Assembly: GCF_001957135.1 (NCBI RefSeq)
Contig: NZ_MPHK01000015.1
Coordinates: forward strand, 45,742-109,741
From: Shewanella sp. UCD-KL21
GTDB taxonomy: Bacteria; Pseudomonadota; Gammaproteobacteria; Enterobacterales; Shewanellaceae
Length of the DNA: 64,000 nt
Direction: 5' to 3'
The position numbers and the translations under genes are program-made. Of the stretch, positions 28,932 through 37,474 are shown piece by piece. Below the pieces are notes generated by a model. The model was not told the origin of the DNA. It searched no databases and saw nothing but the letters and a program-made list of their open reading frames with translations. Every line of letters begins with the position of its first letter. Positions within the stretch are counted from its first letter, which is position 1.

Positions 28932-29657
28932 ATGAAATTAGCATTATTAAGTGATGGAACCTCAATAGCATCCCAGCAAGCGATAGCAGCTGTTGTGGCG
29001 TCATTATCGATAGCTGAAAAGCAAGCTGGTGTCGTTTATATTGCCTCTGAGCCTGATGCTCAGCGAAGCTATTTTTCACCCGTAGCTGCGATGTTTAAGG
29101 GCCTAGGGTTTGATAAGGTAAGCTATATTGATCTTGAAGATGGTTATACCACCGAGTCGGAGCATATGTTACGTCAAGCTGGGCTGGTATATTTATCCGG
29201 TGGCGATACTTATCGTTTCCTATACTGGTTAAAGCAGCGCGGGGTAGATAAGTTACTCTATCAATTGGCACAGGGTGATATGAGTCAAGATGCTCCAGTA
29301 ATAGATCGTCTTGGGATTGATCGTCCTGTAAAACACAGTGCAGGAAGGAGCACTGCGATAATCGGTATCAGTGCTGGGGCAATGATAATGACCTCATCAA
29401 TTGATTCCGCCCCCTTGTGCGGTGATACTAATCAAGTGGGGTTAGTGGATACCAGCGCTTTAGCCTTAGTGCCATTTTTGTATGTACCGCACATATCGCC
29501 GACAGATATTGATGACACACAGTCACAAGCGCAGTTTAAGTCACTGTCATTAGCTAAACAGCAAGCATTGCTGTGTTGCTCAGATAATGATGCCGTTGTG
29601 CTGATAAACAATCAATTGACTGAGTTTGGCGCGCCAACGTGGATTAATCGGAGCTAA
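28932..29657 (+). CDS. Peptidase S51 / type 1 glutamine amidotransferase-like protein
   Basis: A 241-residue cytosolic protein of the peptidase E / cyanophycinase group. LALLSDGTS opens the fold, VYLSGGDTYRFLYWL is the conserved Gly-rich turn, and IIGISAGAMIM contains the probable nucleophile serine in the G-x-S-A-G-A elbow. A histidine in VPHISPTDID may complete the triad. The conserved elements suggest an active serine hydrolase on short acidic peptides, but substrate cannot be read from sequence. It is followed two bases later by a VOC protein gene, so the two are probably cotranscribed. Confidence 0.8.
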   Translation: MKLALLSDGTSIASQQAIAAVVASLSIAEKQAGVVYIASEPDAQRSYFSPVAAMFKGLGFDKVSYIDLEDGYTTESEHMLRQAGLVYLSGGDTYRFLYWLKQRGVDKLLYQLAQGDMSQDAPVIDRLGIDRPVKHSAGRSTAIIGISAGAMIMTSSIDSAPLCGDTNQVGLVDTSALALVPFLYVPHISPTDIDDTQSQAQFKSLSLAKQQALLCCSDNDAVVLINNQLTEFGAPTWINRS

Positions 29658-29658
29658 T

Positions 29659-30078
29659 ATGTCTGTTTATAATGAGCCAACTCTTAGTCAAGCCAGCCCC
29701 AAACTAACTCGGGTTGACCATATTCATATTTATGTCAGGGATAGAGCAAAGGCATTCGCTTGGTATCAACAAGTGTTGGGTTTTAAGCTGGTCGAAGCGT
29801 TAGCCTTTTGGAGTCAAGGCGACGGCCCCTTGACTATCGAGCATGGTGAGATCCATTTAGCGCTTTTTGAAAGTATTAAGCCAAAATTTACCACAGTCGC
29901 TTTTGGGGTAGATGCTAAAAATTACCAGTTGTGGAAACAAAAACTTGCCGAGAATCAGATAAAATATACTGAAAGCGATCATGAAGTTACCTGGTCAATT
30001 TACTTTGCTGATCCCGATGGCAATCCTTTTGAAATTACCAGTTTTGAATATCAACAGATCACAGATACCAACAGCTAA
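29659..30078 (+). CDS. VOC-family (glyoxalase-like) protein
   Basis: A 139-residue protein with the beta-alpha-beta-beta-beta modules of the vicinal oxygen chelate fold: LTRVDHIHIYVRDRAKAFAW with a metal-type histidine, IEHGEIHLALFES, and YFADPDGNPFEITSFEY at the end with the terminal Glu. The start at 29659 is used because GGAG lies six bases before it; a longer frame would overlap the S51 gene. Members are glyoxalases, dioxygenases or resistance proteins, and the exact reaction is unknown. Confidence 0.82.
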   Translation: MSVYNEPTLSQASPKLTRVDHIHIYVRDRAKAFAWYQQVLGFKLVEALAFWSQGDGPLTIEHGEIHLALFESIKPKFTTVAFGVDAKNYQLWKQKLAENQIKYTESDHEVTWSIYFADPDGNPFEITSFEYQQITDTNS

Positions 30079-30126
30079 AAGATCACAGTATGAGCTGGTC
30101 TTATTTACGGATTTATTAAAGACACT

Positions 30127-30597
30127 ATGACCCCAGCGATTAATACCCTTAAAAAACATAAAACGCCTCACACTATCTATGAATATGAGCATGATAGTAA
30201 TGCTCAGTCCTATGGTGATGAAGCGGTAGAGAAACTTGGCGTGTCAGCGAGCCAAGTGTTTAAGACCTTAGTTGTTACAATAGACGGCAAGGAATTAGCC
30301 GTTGCGGTTGTGCCCATGACATCAATGTTGAGTCTTAAATTACTTGCTAAAGCTCTTGGTGGTAAAAAAGCGGTGATGGCGGATAAAGCGCTAGCGGAGA
30401 AAACCACAGGTTATGTTTTTGGTGGAGTGAGCCCATTAGGACAAAAACGGCGTTTAAAAACAGTTATAGACGCCTCTGCCAAGGCGCTTAATAGTATGTA
30501 TGTGAGCGCGGGGCGCAGGGGCTTAGAAATCTCATTGGCGCCAGCAGATTTGCAAACGCTCACTCAAGCAACCTTTGCCAACATATGCAGTGAGTAA
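30127..30597 (+). CDS. ybaK: Cys-tRNA(Pro)/Cys-tRNA(Cys) deacylase, YbaK family
   Basis: A 156-residue cytosolic editing enzyme that hydrolyses Cys-tRNA(Pro). MTPAINTLKKHKTPHTIYEY is the family opening, QVFKTLVVTIDGKELAVAVVP carries the catalytic-lysine strand, and GYVFGGVSPLGQKRRLKTVI is the highly conserved central block. SAGRRGLEISLAPADL closes the domain. Length is usual. It is 48 bases after the VOC gene on the same strand and before a strong terminator. Confidence 0.95.
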   Translation: MTPAINTLKKHKTPHTIYEYEHDSNAQSYGDEAVEKLGVSASQVFKTLVVTIDGKELAVAVVPMTSMLSLKLLAKALGGKKAVMADKALAEKTTGYVFGGVSPLGQKRRLKTVIDASAKALNSMYVSAGRRGLEISLAPADLQTLTQATFANICSE

Positions 30598-30757
30598 TAT
30601 CCAGGTGGCATTGATAAGGCGATTGTAGCAGCGAGCGAACATTTTTGTTTTCGATTACAGCAGTAATCATCACAAATGATCAACTCGAAAGTTGAGCTGC
30701 TGAATGCAGCTGTGAGCCAGTTCTGTTACGACTATTCCAACGTACTCTATTCAATAA

Positions 30758-30788
30758 AAAATGGCCTATTTAATAAATAGGCCATTTT
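30758..30788. terminator. Bidirectional terminator between ybaK and the GYF-like genes
   Basis: A 13-bp perfect stem (AAAATGGCCTATT at 30758-30770 and its complement at 30776-30788) with a five-base loop and T-rich arms on both strands, between convergent genes. Confidence 0.8.
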
Positions 30789-30848
30789 GATATTCAATTC
30801 GGAGCAACTATCAGCAGTTAAGCATCATTACCTTAGAGGCTGTAAATG

Positions 30849-31871
30849 TTAAGACGCAATGTAATGTGTACGTCTTCTACGACGTCTCATTCTGGCTTCT
30901 TTTTCATCTTCAGTTTCTACAACTTCTTCTTTTTTATCAGTAGCTTTATTATCATTGCTGTTAGCATTCGTTGATTTCACCAGCTGATCTGCATCATCCG
31001 GCGTTTCTGACTTTTTTGGCGGTGTCTTAGGATCCCCCTTGAAGACAGATTTGAAGATATTACTCACGCCAGATAGACCAGCCGCTTTTTCTTCAGCTTC
31101 AGATTGAGTATCTTCAGCGATGTCTTCAGAGAATTCTATTTTATCAATTTTTGCTTTAGCTTTTTTAGGTGCAACGGCAACAGGATCTAACGATTTCTTT
31201 GCTGTCAGTTCTGAGTTGTTGACGTCTTCAACTGCTGACATCATGCTTTCAGCAAGTGCTTTTTGAATTTGATCACTGATTGCAGATACATTATCAACAG
31301 ATAAAGCTGCCGAACTTACAGCTGCATCTTTAGCTACAGGAGCTGCGGTAACGGCTTTAGTGTTGGTGCCGCTTTCAGCAAGCCGTTTGTTGACTCGTTG
31401 ATTAAATTCAGTAACAGCTTCATTAACTTCAGTTTTAGCAATTGATAACGCACTAACTAACTCATCAAATGAGTTTTGTAGCGAATTATATTTGTTTTCA
31501 AAAGGACTAATATTATTTTTAACTTCATCGTTTAGATTATTCGTTAATTTTTTATAATTAGTAATTTCTTGTTCAAACTCAAGTAGGTAGGCCTTGGTAG
31601 AAATAACGCTTTCTTCCATGGTCAGTATTTTTGTTTGTAATGCTTTATCTTTAGCTGCAAATTCCGCTATTAATGCTTGAGGTATTTCAGCTGGTGGTGT
31701 CACCTTTGGAACAAAGGCGGCAAATTCGGGAATGCTGCCTGCAGGTTTCCATTGTGTAAATGATGGGTGCCATCCATAACAGTTACCATCACTGAGTAAA
31801 AATTCTTTTGCTTCAACTTCTGTAAATGGCCCAGTTATTTTGCCATTTTTGGAAAAAAACCATTTTTTCAT
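30849..31871 (-). CDS. GYF-like domain coiled-coil protein, long paralogue
   Basis: A 340-residue cytosolic protein. Residues 1-50 (MKKWFFSKNGKITGPFTEVE, then CYGWHPSFTQWKPAGSIPEF) match the bacterial GYF_2/DUF4339 pattern, a peptide-binding fold with conserved W-F, G-P and W residues. A PPAEIPQALI linker leads into a long predicted coiled coil (about 65-170), an Ala/Thr/Lys-rich acidic middle and a very basic RMRRRRRRTHYIAS tail. It lies 73 bases after a 139-residue paralogue sharing the first 75 residues and the linker. No membrane segment or signal is present. The role is unknown; a scaffold-like function is only a guess from architecture. Confidence 0.7.
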   Translation of the reverse strand: MKKWFFSKNGKITGPFTEVEAKEFLLSDGNCYGWHPSFTQWKPAGSIPEFAAFVPKVTPPAEIPQALIAEFAAKDKALQTKILTMEESVISTKAYLLEFEQEITNYKKLTNNLNDEVKNNISPFENKYNSLQNSFDELVSALSIAKTEVNEAVTEFNQRVNKRLAESGTNTKAVTAAPVAKDAAVSSAALSVDNVSAISDQIQKALAESMMSAVEDVNNSELTAKKSLDPVAVAPKKAKAKIDKIEFSEDIAEDTQSEAEEKAAGLSGVSNIFKSVFKGDPKTPPKKSETPDDADQLVKSTNANSNDNKATDKKEEVVETEDEKEARMRRRRRRTHYIAS

Positions 31872-31944
31872 AATCGTATTCTTAATTTTTTAGTTATAAA
31901 CAAATGTTATATGCAAATCAGAGTAATAAGGTTCCTTTACTCAA

Positions 31945-32364
31945 TCAGTTAACACCAGTAAGAGTCTTCTGTAATGCAGCATATTGCTCATTAACGCTTT
32001 TTAACGTTGCTTCTACTTTATCGTTTAAATCTTTGGTGGTTTGTTTAAAGCGATTGGTGTCGCGATCAATATCTGCCATAGAAGCACTGATTGTTTGAAT
32101 CGTATTATCTATTCGGCCTAGCGCAGCATTTAGCTCACGCTCTTTAGCGGTGAAATGCTCAATCAGTTGCTGGGGGATTTCCGCCGGTGCAGGTGGTGGA
32201 GAACCAATAACATCGAACTCTTCAATATCACTTACAGGAACCCACTGCGCATAAGAGGGATGCCAAGCATAAACATTTGGATTTGACGCAATAAACTTAT
32301 TTGATTCTGCCAGCCTTAATGGTCCGCTGATCTCACCATCATTTGAGAAATACCACTCTTTCAT
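31945..32364 (-). CDS. GYF-like domain coiled-coil protein, short paralogue
   Basis: A 139-residue protein with the same layout as its downstream neighbour: MKEWYFSNDGEISGPLRLAE and VYAWHPSYAQWVPVSDIEEF form the GYF_2/DUF4339-like domain, PPPAPAEIPQQLIEHF is the linker, and residues 80-135 form a short coiled coil. It lacks the acidic and arginine-rich regions. The pair clearly arose by duplication. The ATG is preceded by AAGGAAAAAAG. The same linker and coiled coil would allow the two to form hetero-oligomers, which is inference only. Confidence 0.7.
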   Translation of the reverse strand: MKEWYFSNDGEISGPLRLAESNKFIASNPNVYAWHPSYAQWVPVSDIEEFDVIGSPPPAPAEIPQQLIEHFTAKERELNAALGRIDNTIQTISASMADIDRDTNRFKQTTKDLNDKVEATLKSVNEQYAALQKTLTGVN

Positions 32365-32638
32365 AGTCCACTTTTTTCCTTAAATAGTGCAGTAAGCCAA
32401 AGTTTTATTAATTTAATCAACAGCTTGTAGGAGGCTAAAATTTATAACGTAGAAAACGTTAGCTTATTGGGTTGTTATCAATTAAACCGTATGTCGTACG
32501 AACTTATTACATTAACTGATATTGATTAACATTTCTACTTGGAAATAGGGATTTTTAAGAGTTTTTATCAGTGCCAAATAGACAGAAAATTGACACTAAT
32601 TCATTCGGTTATTTAAAACTGTTGTTTTAGATTTGTGA

Positions 32639-34402
32639 TTATTCGAAGTCAGCATTAACTTCAAAGGTTATTCTGTGATTTGTATTCGGGTGAATAATCG
32701 ACAGTAATTGAGCGTGCAAATGCAGTCTTTGTGCGGTTTTTCCATATAAATCATCGCCTAAAATTGGCATGTTCAAGCCTTTGGCGTGGGCGCAATGGAC
32801 TCTTAGTTGATGAGTTCTGCCTGTTTTAGGGAATAAGTGGATTAAGCAAGAGTTGTTTAATTCTTGTACTTTTTGCCAATGGGTTTGTGCATTTTTTCCA
32901 TGTGAATAACAGACAAGTTGCTTTGGTCTATCGTCTAAATCTACTCTTAATGGCAGTGTGATGTCGCCGCGATCAAACTGTGGGATCCCATCGATCTTAG
33001 CGATATAACGCTTGGTGACGCTACGACTGATAAATTGCTGCACTAAATGCTTATTGGCTTCTTTAGACAGCGCAATAACCATTAATCCTGAGGTCGACAT
33101 GTCTAAGCGATGCACTATGAGTGGCCCTGTGGCGTGGGGAAAAGCATGTTTCATTCTGCTATATACAGAGTCGGTAATATTTTTACCGGGCACAGATAAA
33201 AACTCCGCTGGCTTATTCACGATCACAATATGATCGTCTTGATAAACTATGGGTAGCTCAACCCCTTCAGCAGGGTTGCTAAGTAGTGGGTTTTCATCAA
33301 CCTGTAAGCCTTTAAGCATATGGCCTAGAATTGGGCGGCATTTTCCATGGCATGCAGGGTAATAGTTTTTATGCTGTTTAATTTCAGATTTGGGTGACAT
33401 GCCCCACCAAAACTCAGCCATAGTGATAGGCGTGAAATTATGTTTAAAGGCATATTGTAGCAATTTAGGCGCGGCGCACTCACCAGCTCCAGCTGGCGGT
33501 AAATGATTGGGCGCATCATTAAAAATCTTATTAAGATCGCTCGTTTCACCTAGGGCATTTAAAAACTGATAGTGGCTAAATAATTTATGCTGCAGGGCAT
33601 TGGATAGCTGTTTTCTTTGTTGTTTGATAGCACTAATAGCCTGTTCTAATTCAGCTAATGGCTCAGCAATCAGTTGAGTTTGCAACTCCCAATGCTCTTT
33701 AAGCTCTGCTAAGCAATATTTATCATTAACGCTTTGCCTGCTCATTTCAATGGATAGCGTTTTAAAGTCAGTTTCATTGAGACTCTGCGCTTGAGCTCGT
33801 TGAGCTTTGCGATATTTTCTGTTTTCGATCATTTGCGATCGCTGGGCTGCGATGGCATTTTCAGCTTGCTGCTGCGTTAACGCTAGTTTAGTGGTCAGCT
33901 GCTGCAATAAAGGATCGTTTTCTAACTCAACCAGCTGGGCATTGAGTTGATTGATTTCGATATTTTCTTGTTTGAAAAAACTATCTTTACTGAGCATATC
34001 AAATACTGGCGGCACGAATTGTGGCCATAGGTTTTCATCAGCTAATTTACCTGAAAAAGCAGCTAAAAAACCCAACTGTCCTTGAGCATTTTTGACCACT
34101 AATACCCCAAACATTTTACCTATGGCGGGGAGGTGTTTTGATGCTTCTATTCTAAGTAATGCTTCAGTGGGTGCTGACTGTTCGTGCTCTTTATCGCTAA
34201 TGCCAAAATTATGCAGCCAATCTGTTTGCTGTTGTAAATGCTCTTGCAGCTGCTCGGCGGCGATAATCGCTAATGGATGTGGCTGATAATAAAAGGGGAA
34301 AGTAAATTTTTCCGGCAATGTATATCCATCTACATTGGTGTTGAATGGCACAAAGCAGTGCTGGTTTGTAGTGGAATGGGTTGCGTTATTATCAGTTGGC
34401 AT
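32639..34402 (-). CDS. RluA-family RNA pseudouridine synthase, long form
   Basis: A 587-residue protein. The last 220 residues form the pseudouridine synthase domain with IVNKPAEFLSVPGK and the catalytic aspartate in VHRLDMSTSGLMV; the closing FPKTGRTHQLRVHCAHA is typical. The N-terminal 330 residues contain a coiled coil (about 140-270, Gln/Glu-rich) and a CHGKCRPILGHML block with two cysteines. This long form is familiar in Shewanella and Vibrio, but the uridine it modifies is not known to me. Substrate RNA could be 23S rRNA or tRNA. It precedes the metallo-beta-lactamase gene's stop by only 26 bases, in the same direction. Confidence 0.85.
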   Translation of the reverse strand: MPTDNNATHSTTNQHCFVPFNTNVDGYTLPEKFTFPFYYQPHPLAIIAAEQLQEHLQQQTDWLHNFGISDKEHEQSAPTEALLRIEASKHLPAIGKMFGVLVVKNAQGQLGFLAAFSGKLADENLWPQFVPPVFDMLSKDSFFKQENIEINQLNAQLVELENDPLLQQLTTKLALTQQQAENAIAAQRSQMIENRKYRKAQRAQAQSLNETDFKTLSIEMSRQSVNDKYCLAELKEHWELQTQLIAEPLAELEQAISAIKQQRKQLSNALQHKLFSHYQFLNALGETSDLNKIFNDAPNHLPPAGAGECAAPKLLQYAFKHNFTPITMAEFWWGMSPKSEIKQHKNYYPACHGKCRPILGHMLKGLQVDENPLLSNPAEGVELPIVYQDDHIVIVNKPAEFLSVPGKNITDSVYSRMKHAFPHATGPLIVHRLDMSTSGLMVIALSKEANKHLVQQFISRSVTKRYIAKIDGIPQFDRGDITLPLRVDLDDRPKQLVCYSHGKNAQTHWQKVQELNNSCLIHLFPKTGRTHQLRVHCAHAKGLNMPILGDDLYGKTAQRLHLHAQLLSIIHPNTNHRITFEVNADFE

Positions 34403-34428
34403 TTTCTACAGCTTCTTTTTCAATAAAT

Positions 34429-35193
34429 TTACTTTAAATGGTTACTAATCAGCTCTTGGGTGTGCTTGAGTAGTTCTAATCCGCCATTGTTGCCATGGCC
34501 TGGTATCACAATGATTGCATCATTATAACGGCTTTTTGCTGTCTCTAGGGTTATTGGCCATTGAGAAAGTGACGCTTGTGCAATATAGCCCATAGTTTTG
34601 CTTGCTTGACTTTTTATCAGGCAACCGCCGAATAGTAATTTTGACTCAGGTAACCACACCACGAGGTTATCTTGTGTATGGCCGGCACCGAGATAGTTTA
34701 CTTCAATCTGCTTGTTGGCCAATTGCAAGCTGTTGCCTGTAAAAGCCTGTTTTGCCAAAGGCTTATTATTGGCTGTTAAGAATGAATTGGTTAATTCAGA
34801 GGCGTAAGTATCAACCCCTATGGTATTTAAGTAGCCAATTCCGGCAGCGCGATCATCATGGGAGTGGGTTGAGATACTCGCCTGTAGCGTAAAGCCTTGC
34901 TGCTTAATCCATCGCACCAGTTTAATGGTATCTTTTTCTGTCCACGGGGTATCAATCATGTAGGCATCAGTGCCATCAATTACGACTAATCCATTGGCAG
35001 ATACTAAGCCGTAATCTTGGGTGTGAAAATAAGAGGTAAACTGAAATACATTGTCGATTAACGGCTTGACTGATAATTGGCCCTTTGTTGTATCAGCATG
35101 ATTAGTTGCGCTTTCAAGCTGTTCTTGGCTAGCGTGGCTGCTGGGTACTAACAATAGAATATAAGCTAGGAATAACGCAAAACCCAATTTCAT
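34429..35193 (-). CDS. Subclass B1 metallo-beta-lactamase (SFB-1/SLB-1-like)
   Basis: A 254-residue periplasmic zinc enzyme that hydrolyses beta-lactams. The signal peptide is MKLGFALFLAYILLLVPSSHA. All B1 ligands are visible: HSHDD (His116, His118, Asp120 in standard numbering), GAGHTQDN (His196), GGCLIKS (Cys221) and IPGHGNN (His263). MIDTPWTEKDTIKLVRWIKQ, TYASELTNSFL and VVWLPESKLLFGG strongly recall IMP-type enzymes. Shewanella frigidimarina and S. livingstonensis are known to carry chromosomal B1 enzymes (SFB-1, SLB-1), and this is most likely of that kind. Its surroundings show no integron, transposon or cassette, so it looks intrinsic. It follows a 13-bp hairpin and has no regulator beside it. 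Confidence 0.93.
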   Translation of the reverse strand: MKLGFALFLAYILLLVPSSHASQEQLESATNHADTTKGQLSVKPLIDNVFQFTSYFHTQDYGLVSANGLVVIDGTDAYMIDTPWTEKDTIKLVRWIKQQGFTLQASISTHSHDDRAAGIGYLNTIGVDTYASELTNSFLTANNKPLAKQAFTGNSLQLANKQIEVNYLGAGHTQDNLVVWLPESKLLFGGCLIKSQASKTMGYIAQASLSQWPITLETAKSRYNDAIIVIPGHGNNGGLELLKHTQELISNHLK

Positions 35194-35366
35194 GGTGATG
35201 TCTCTGTCAAAGTAGTTATTGGCTAGAGTTTAACTCATTGGCTCTTAAGATGGTGTAGTGAGCATATTATTGTGGTTAATTTTACACTGCTACGGCTATT
35301 GAGGCTTACAAGTTTGATTAGGAGGGGTTGCAGGTGAGGGGGTTATGATTGGAATTCGTAAATTTA

Positions 35367-35402
35367 ACAATCACATAGCGAGCATCAAGGCTATGTGATT
35401 GT
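35367..35402. terminator. Hairpin between a VOC gene and the metallo-beta-lactamase gene
   Basis: A perfect 13-bp stem (ACAATCACATAGC and its complement) with a ten-base loop, 80 bases after the VOC stop on the minus strand. It may end VOC transcription and insulate the beta-lactamase gene. No T tract follows. Confidence 0.5.
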
Positions 35403-35482
35403 CGGATGTTAAGTCATTTTTCAGTGTTTATCGTGCGGTAAAAATAACTTCAGTCGTTACTATTTTGTATTTACTACTGCGA

Positions 35483-35866
35483 TTATTTTGGAAGTCGATG
35501 CAGTACACAAATTTTATTGCCATCAGGGTCACGTAAGTATGCAAGGTATAAATTCATTGCTGGGTTTGAACGCACGCCAGGCGGCTCTTCACAAGGTGTG
35601 CCGCCATTTGCTGCGCCGACTTCATGCCATGTATCACCTTGGGCAGCATCTTTAACACTAAAACCGATAGTGGTGCCGTTGCCGTGGGTTGCGGGCTCGC
35701 CATCGATGGGTTTAGTGATGGCAAAAATACCGCTTTCGGTGAAGTAAAAACAACGCCCTTTATCATCGATGACCCCTGGTTCATAACCTAAAACTGCAAA
35801 GGTTGCATCGTAGAATGCTTTTGATTTTTGTATATCGTTACTGCCGATCATGATGTGGCTGAACAT
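35483..35866 (-). CDS. VOC-family (glyoxalase-like) protein
   Basis: A 127-residue protein with the vicinal oxygen chelate fold: MFSHIMIGSNDIQKSKAFYD, with the first histidine, YEPGVIDDKGRCFYF, and a last module LYLAYLRDPDGNKICVLHR. The pattern is common in the glyoxalase/bleomycin-resistance group; no substrate can be read. It has GGAG upstream of the ATG. It is unrelated in detail to the other VOC protein in this window apart from the fold. Confidence 0.82.
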   Translation of the reverse strand: MFSHIMIGSNDIQKSKAFYDATFAVLGYEPGVIDDKGRCFYFTESGIFAITKPIDGEPATHGNGTTIGFSVKDAAQGDTWHEVGAANGGTPCEEPPGVRSNPAMNLYLAYLRDPDGNKICVLHRLPK

Positions 35867-35990
35867 GTCACTCTCCTTGTTGAATTATAAGGCGCTTATA
35901 AATTTTTTAGTAAACGTCACTTTCTTATATGGGACTGTTTTATTATTAAACAATCCTTTTGACAATAAACTTCAGCGTTAACTGCGAATG

Positions 35991-37334
35991 TTAGATGTTG
36001 TTTTGATGGCTTAAAAACAGCTGCCTGACATCAATTTTTGCTTTTATGCGAGAGGCGAGTAAGTAAATACCGGCTAACTTGCGATGGATAAAAATCGCAT
36101 CGGTTGGCGGTGTGTGCCATTCATCTTGTTTGGTGCTCATGGCCTTGGCTGAATCGGTTATGCGTTTAGCGAGATTACTATTCGCAAAATCATATTCGCC
36201 TTCAAAGCGCAGTGGCTCACAGGCTTGATGAAAAATATCGACAATGACTTGTTGCTGCTCTGGGGTGATGTGTTTTTGAAAAAAACCAATTTGCGCTGCA
36301 GCCTGGGTCATAAGTGCGCTATCACTGCTCATAGCGCCTTGCATTAACATGTTATAGCCGCTGGATAAATCATCAGAAATGCTGCGGGTAGCGCCAAAAT
36401 CTAACAGCACAATTTTGTCAGAATCTGCTTGGTACATAAAGTTGGCAAAGTTAGGATCCGTTTGTACCAACTTAAAGCTAAATAGCTCATCTAAAAAAAG
36501 ACTGAGTAACCGAGTGGCGACTTTATCGCGAATACTTTGCGCCATATTAAGCACCGATTCTATTGGAGCGCCTTCGATAAACTGCATCACTAGAATACTG
36601 TCGGTGCTGAGCTGCGAATAAACCCTTGGCACCACAAAGTGTGGCGTATCAGCGACCCAAGTGCGGTATTGCTGCAGTAAATTAGCTTCGTAGTGATAAT
36701 CAGCTTCGTGGTGTAATTGTGCTTTGGCTTCAGTGAGTAACTTATCAAATTGCACATGGTCGGGCACTAACTGCGCCATTTTTAGCAGGCTGGCGACATT
36801 ATCAATATCACTGTCGATACTGTCTTTAATACCGGGATATTGAATTTTAACTGCCAGTTTTTCACCACTGTCTAAATAGGCTAAATGTACCTGACCAATA
36901 GAGGCCGCTGCAAAGGGGCGTAATTCAAATTGAGCAAAAGGGGTTAACCAATCTTGTCCCCATTGTTGTTTTAGGATCGCTACCAGCTGTTTATGGGGCA
37001 TGGCTTTGGCGTCATCGCGGAGTTTCGCTAAGATGTCACTGATTTCAGCTGGCAGTAAATCACCACTATCCATAGAGATCATCTGACCCACTTTCATGGC
37101 CGCGCCACGAAGTTGCGCGAGCTTTTCAGCCACTTGAGTCATATTCTTGGGAGTCAGTATCAATTGTTGCAACTGAGGTGATTGACCTTTACTGAGCTGT
37201 TTGGCGCCTTCAAACAGTACGTTGCCAGCGACCCTTGATGCTAATGAGCCCATTTTACCTAAACGAGATAAACGACTACTGGGTATTTTGGCGACACTGC
37301 TCGCGCTATTTCTGTCAGCAACATCTCTATTCAT
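35991..37334 (-). CDS. ABC1/UbiB-type atypical protein kinase-like protein
   Basis: A 447-residue protein of the ABC1 (UbiB/COQ8) family. The hallmark KxGQ is in LRGAAMKVGQMISMD, followed by LPAEISDILAKLRDDAKAMP, the nucleotide-binding AAASIGQVHLA and LAVKIQYPGI, and the metal-binding QTDPNFANFMYQ and IVLLDFGATR. It lacks the C-terminal membrane helices of UbiB proper and so is more like the short ABC1 proteins whose role in quinone or lipid metabolism is inferred. The start at 37334 is preferred because GGAG lies six bases upstream; the longer frame would use TTG. Confidence 0.88.
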   Translation of the reverse strand: MNRDVADRNSASSVAKIPSSRLSRLGKMGSLASRVAGNVLFEGAKQLSKGQSPQLQQLILTPKNMTQVAEKLAQLRGAAMKVGQMISMDSGDLLPAEISDILAKLRDDAKAMPHKQLVAILKQQWGQDWLTPFAQFELRPFAAASIGQVHLAYLDSGEKLAVKIQYPGIKDSIDSDIDNVASLLKMAQLVPDHVQFDKLLTEAKAQLHHEADYHYEANLLQQYRTWVADTPHFVVPRVYSQLSTDSILVMQFIEGAPIESVLNMAQSIRDKVATRLLSLFLDELFSFKLVQTDPNFANFMYQADSDKIVLLDFGATRSISDDLSSGYNMLMQGAMSSDSALMTQAAAQIGFFQKHITPEQQQVIVDIFHQACEPLRFEGEYDFANSNLAKRITDSAKAMSTKQDEWHTPPTDAIFIHRKLAGIYLLASRIKAKIDVRQLFLSHQNNI

Positions 37335-37412
37335 GGACAACTCCGGTACTTGCTCGCGTTATACTGAGTTAGATAATACGCTGGAAATCTATATTCAGAT
37401 CAGAAGTTTAAA

Positions 37413-37443
37413 GCATAAAAAAAGGGTAATCTTATTACCCTTT
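37413..37443 (-). terminator. Intrinsic terminator of the J-domain operon
   Basis: On the minus strand AAAGGGTAAT-AAG-ATTACCCTTT is followed by a run of T. The 10-bp stem (37421-37430 with 37434-37443) lies 32 bases after the last gene of the operon. Confidence 0.85.
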
Positions 37444-37474
37444 AATATTGCGCTATTTAGTGTCTTTGGTGTCA

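Noticed and set aside
34429..35193. Recently acquired carbapenemase on a mobile element
   Set aside because: No insertion sequence, integron or composition shift is seen around the gene, and it resembles the intrinsic Shewanella enzymes.
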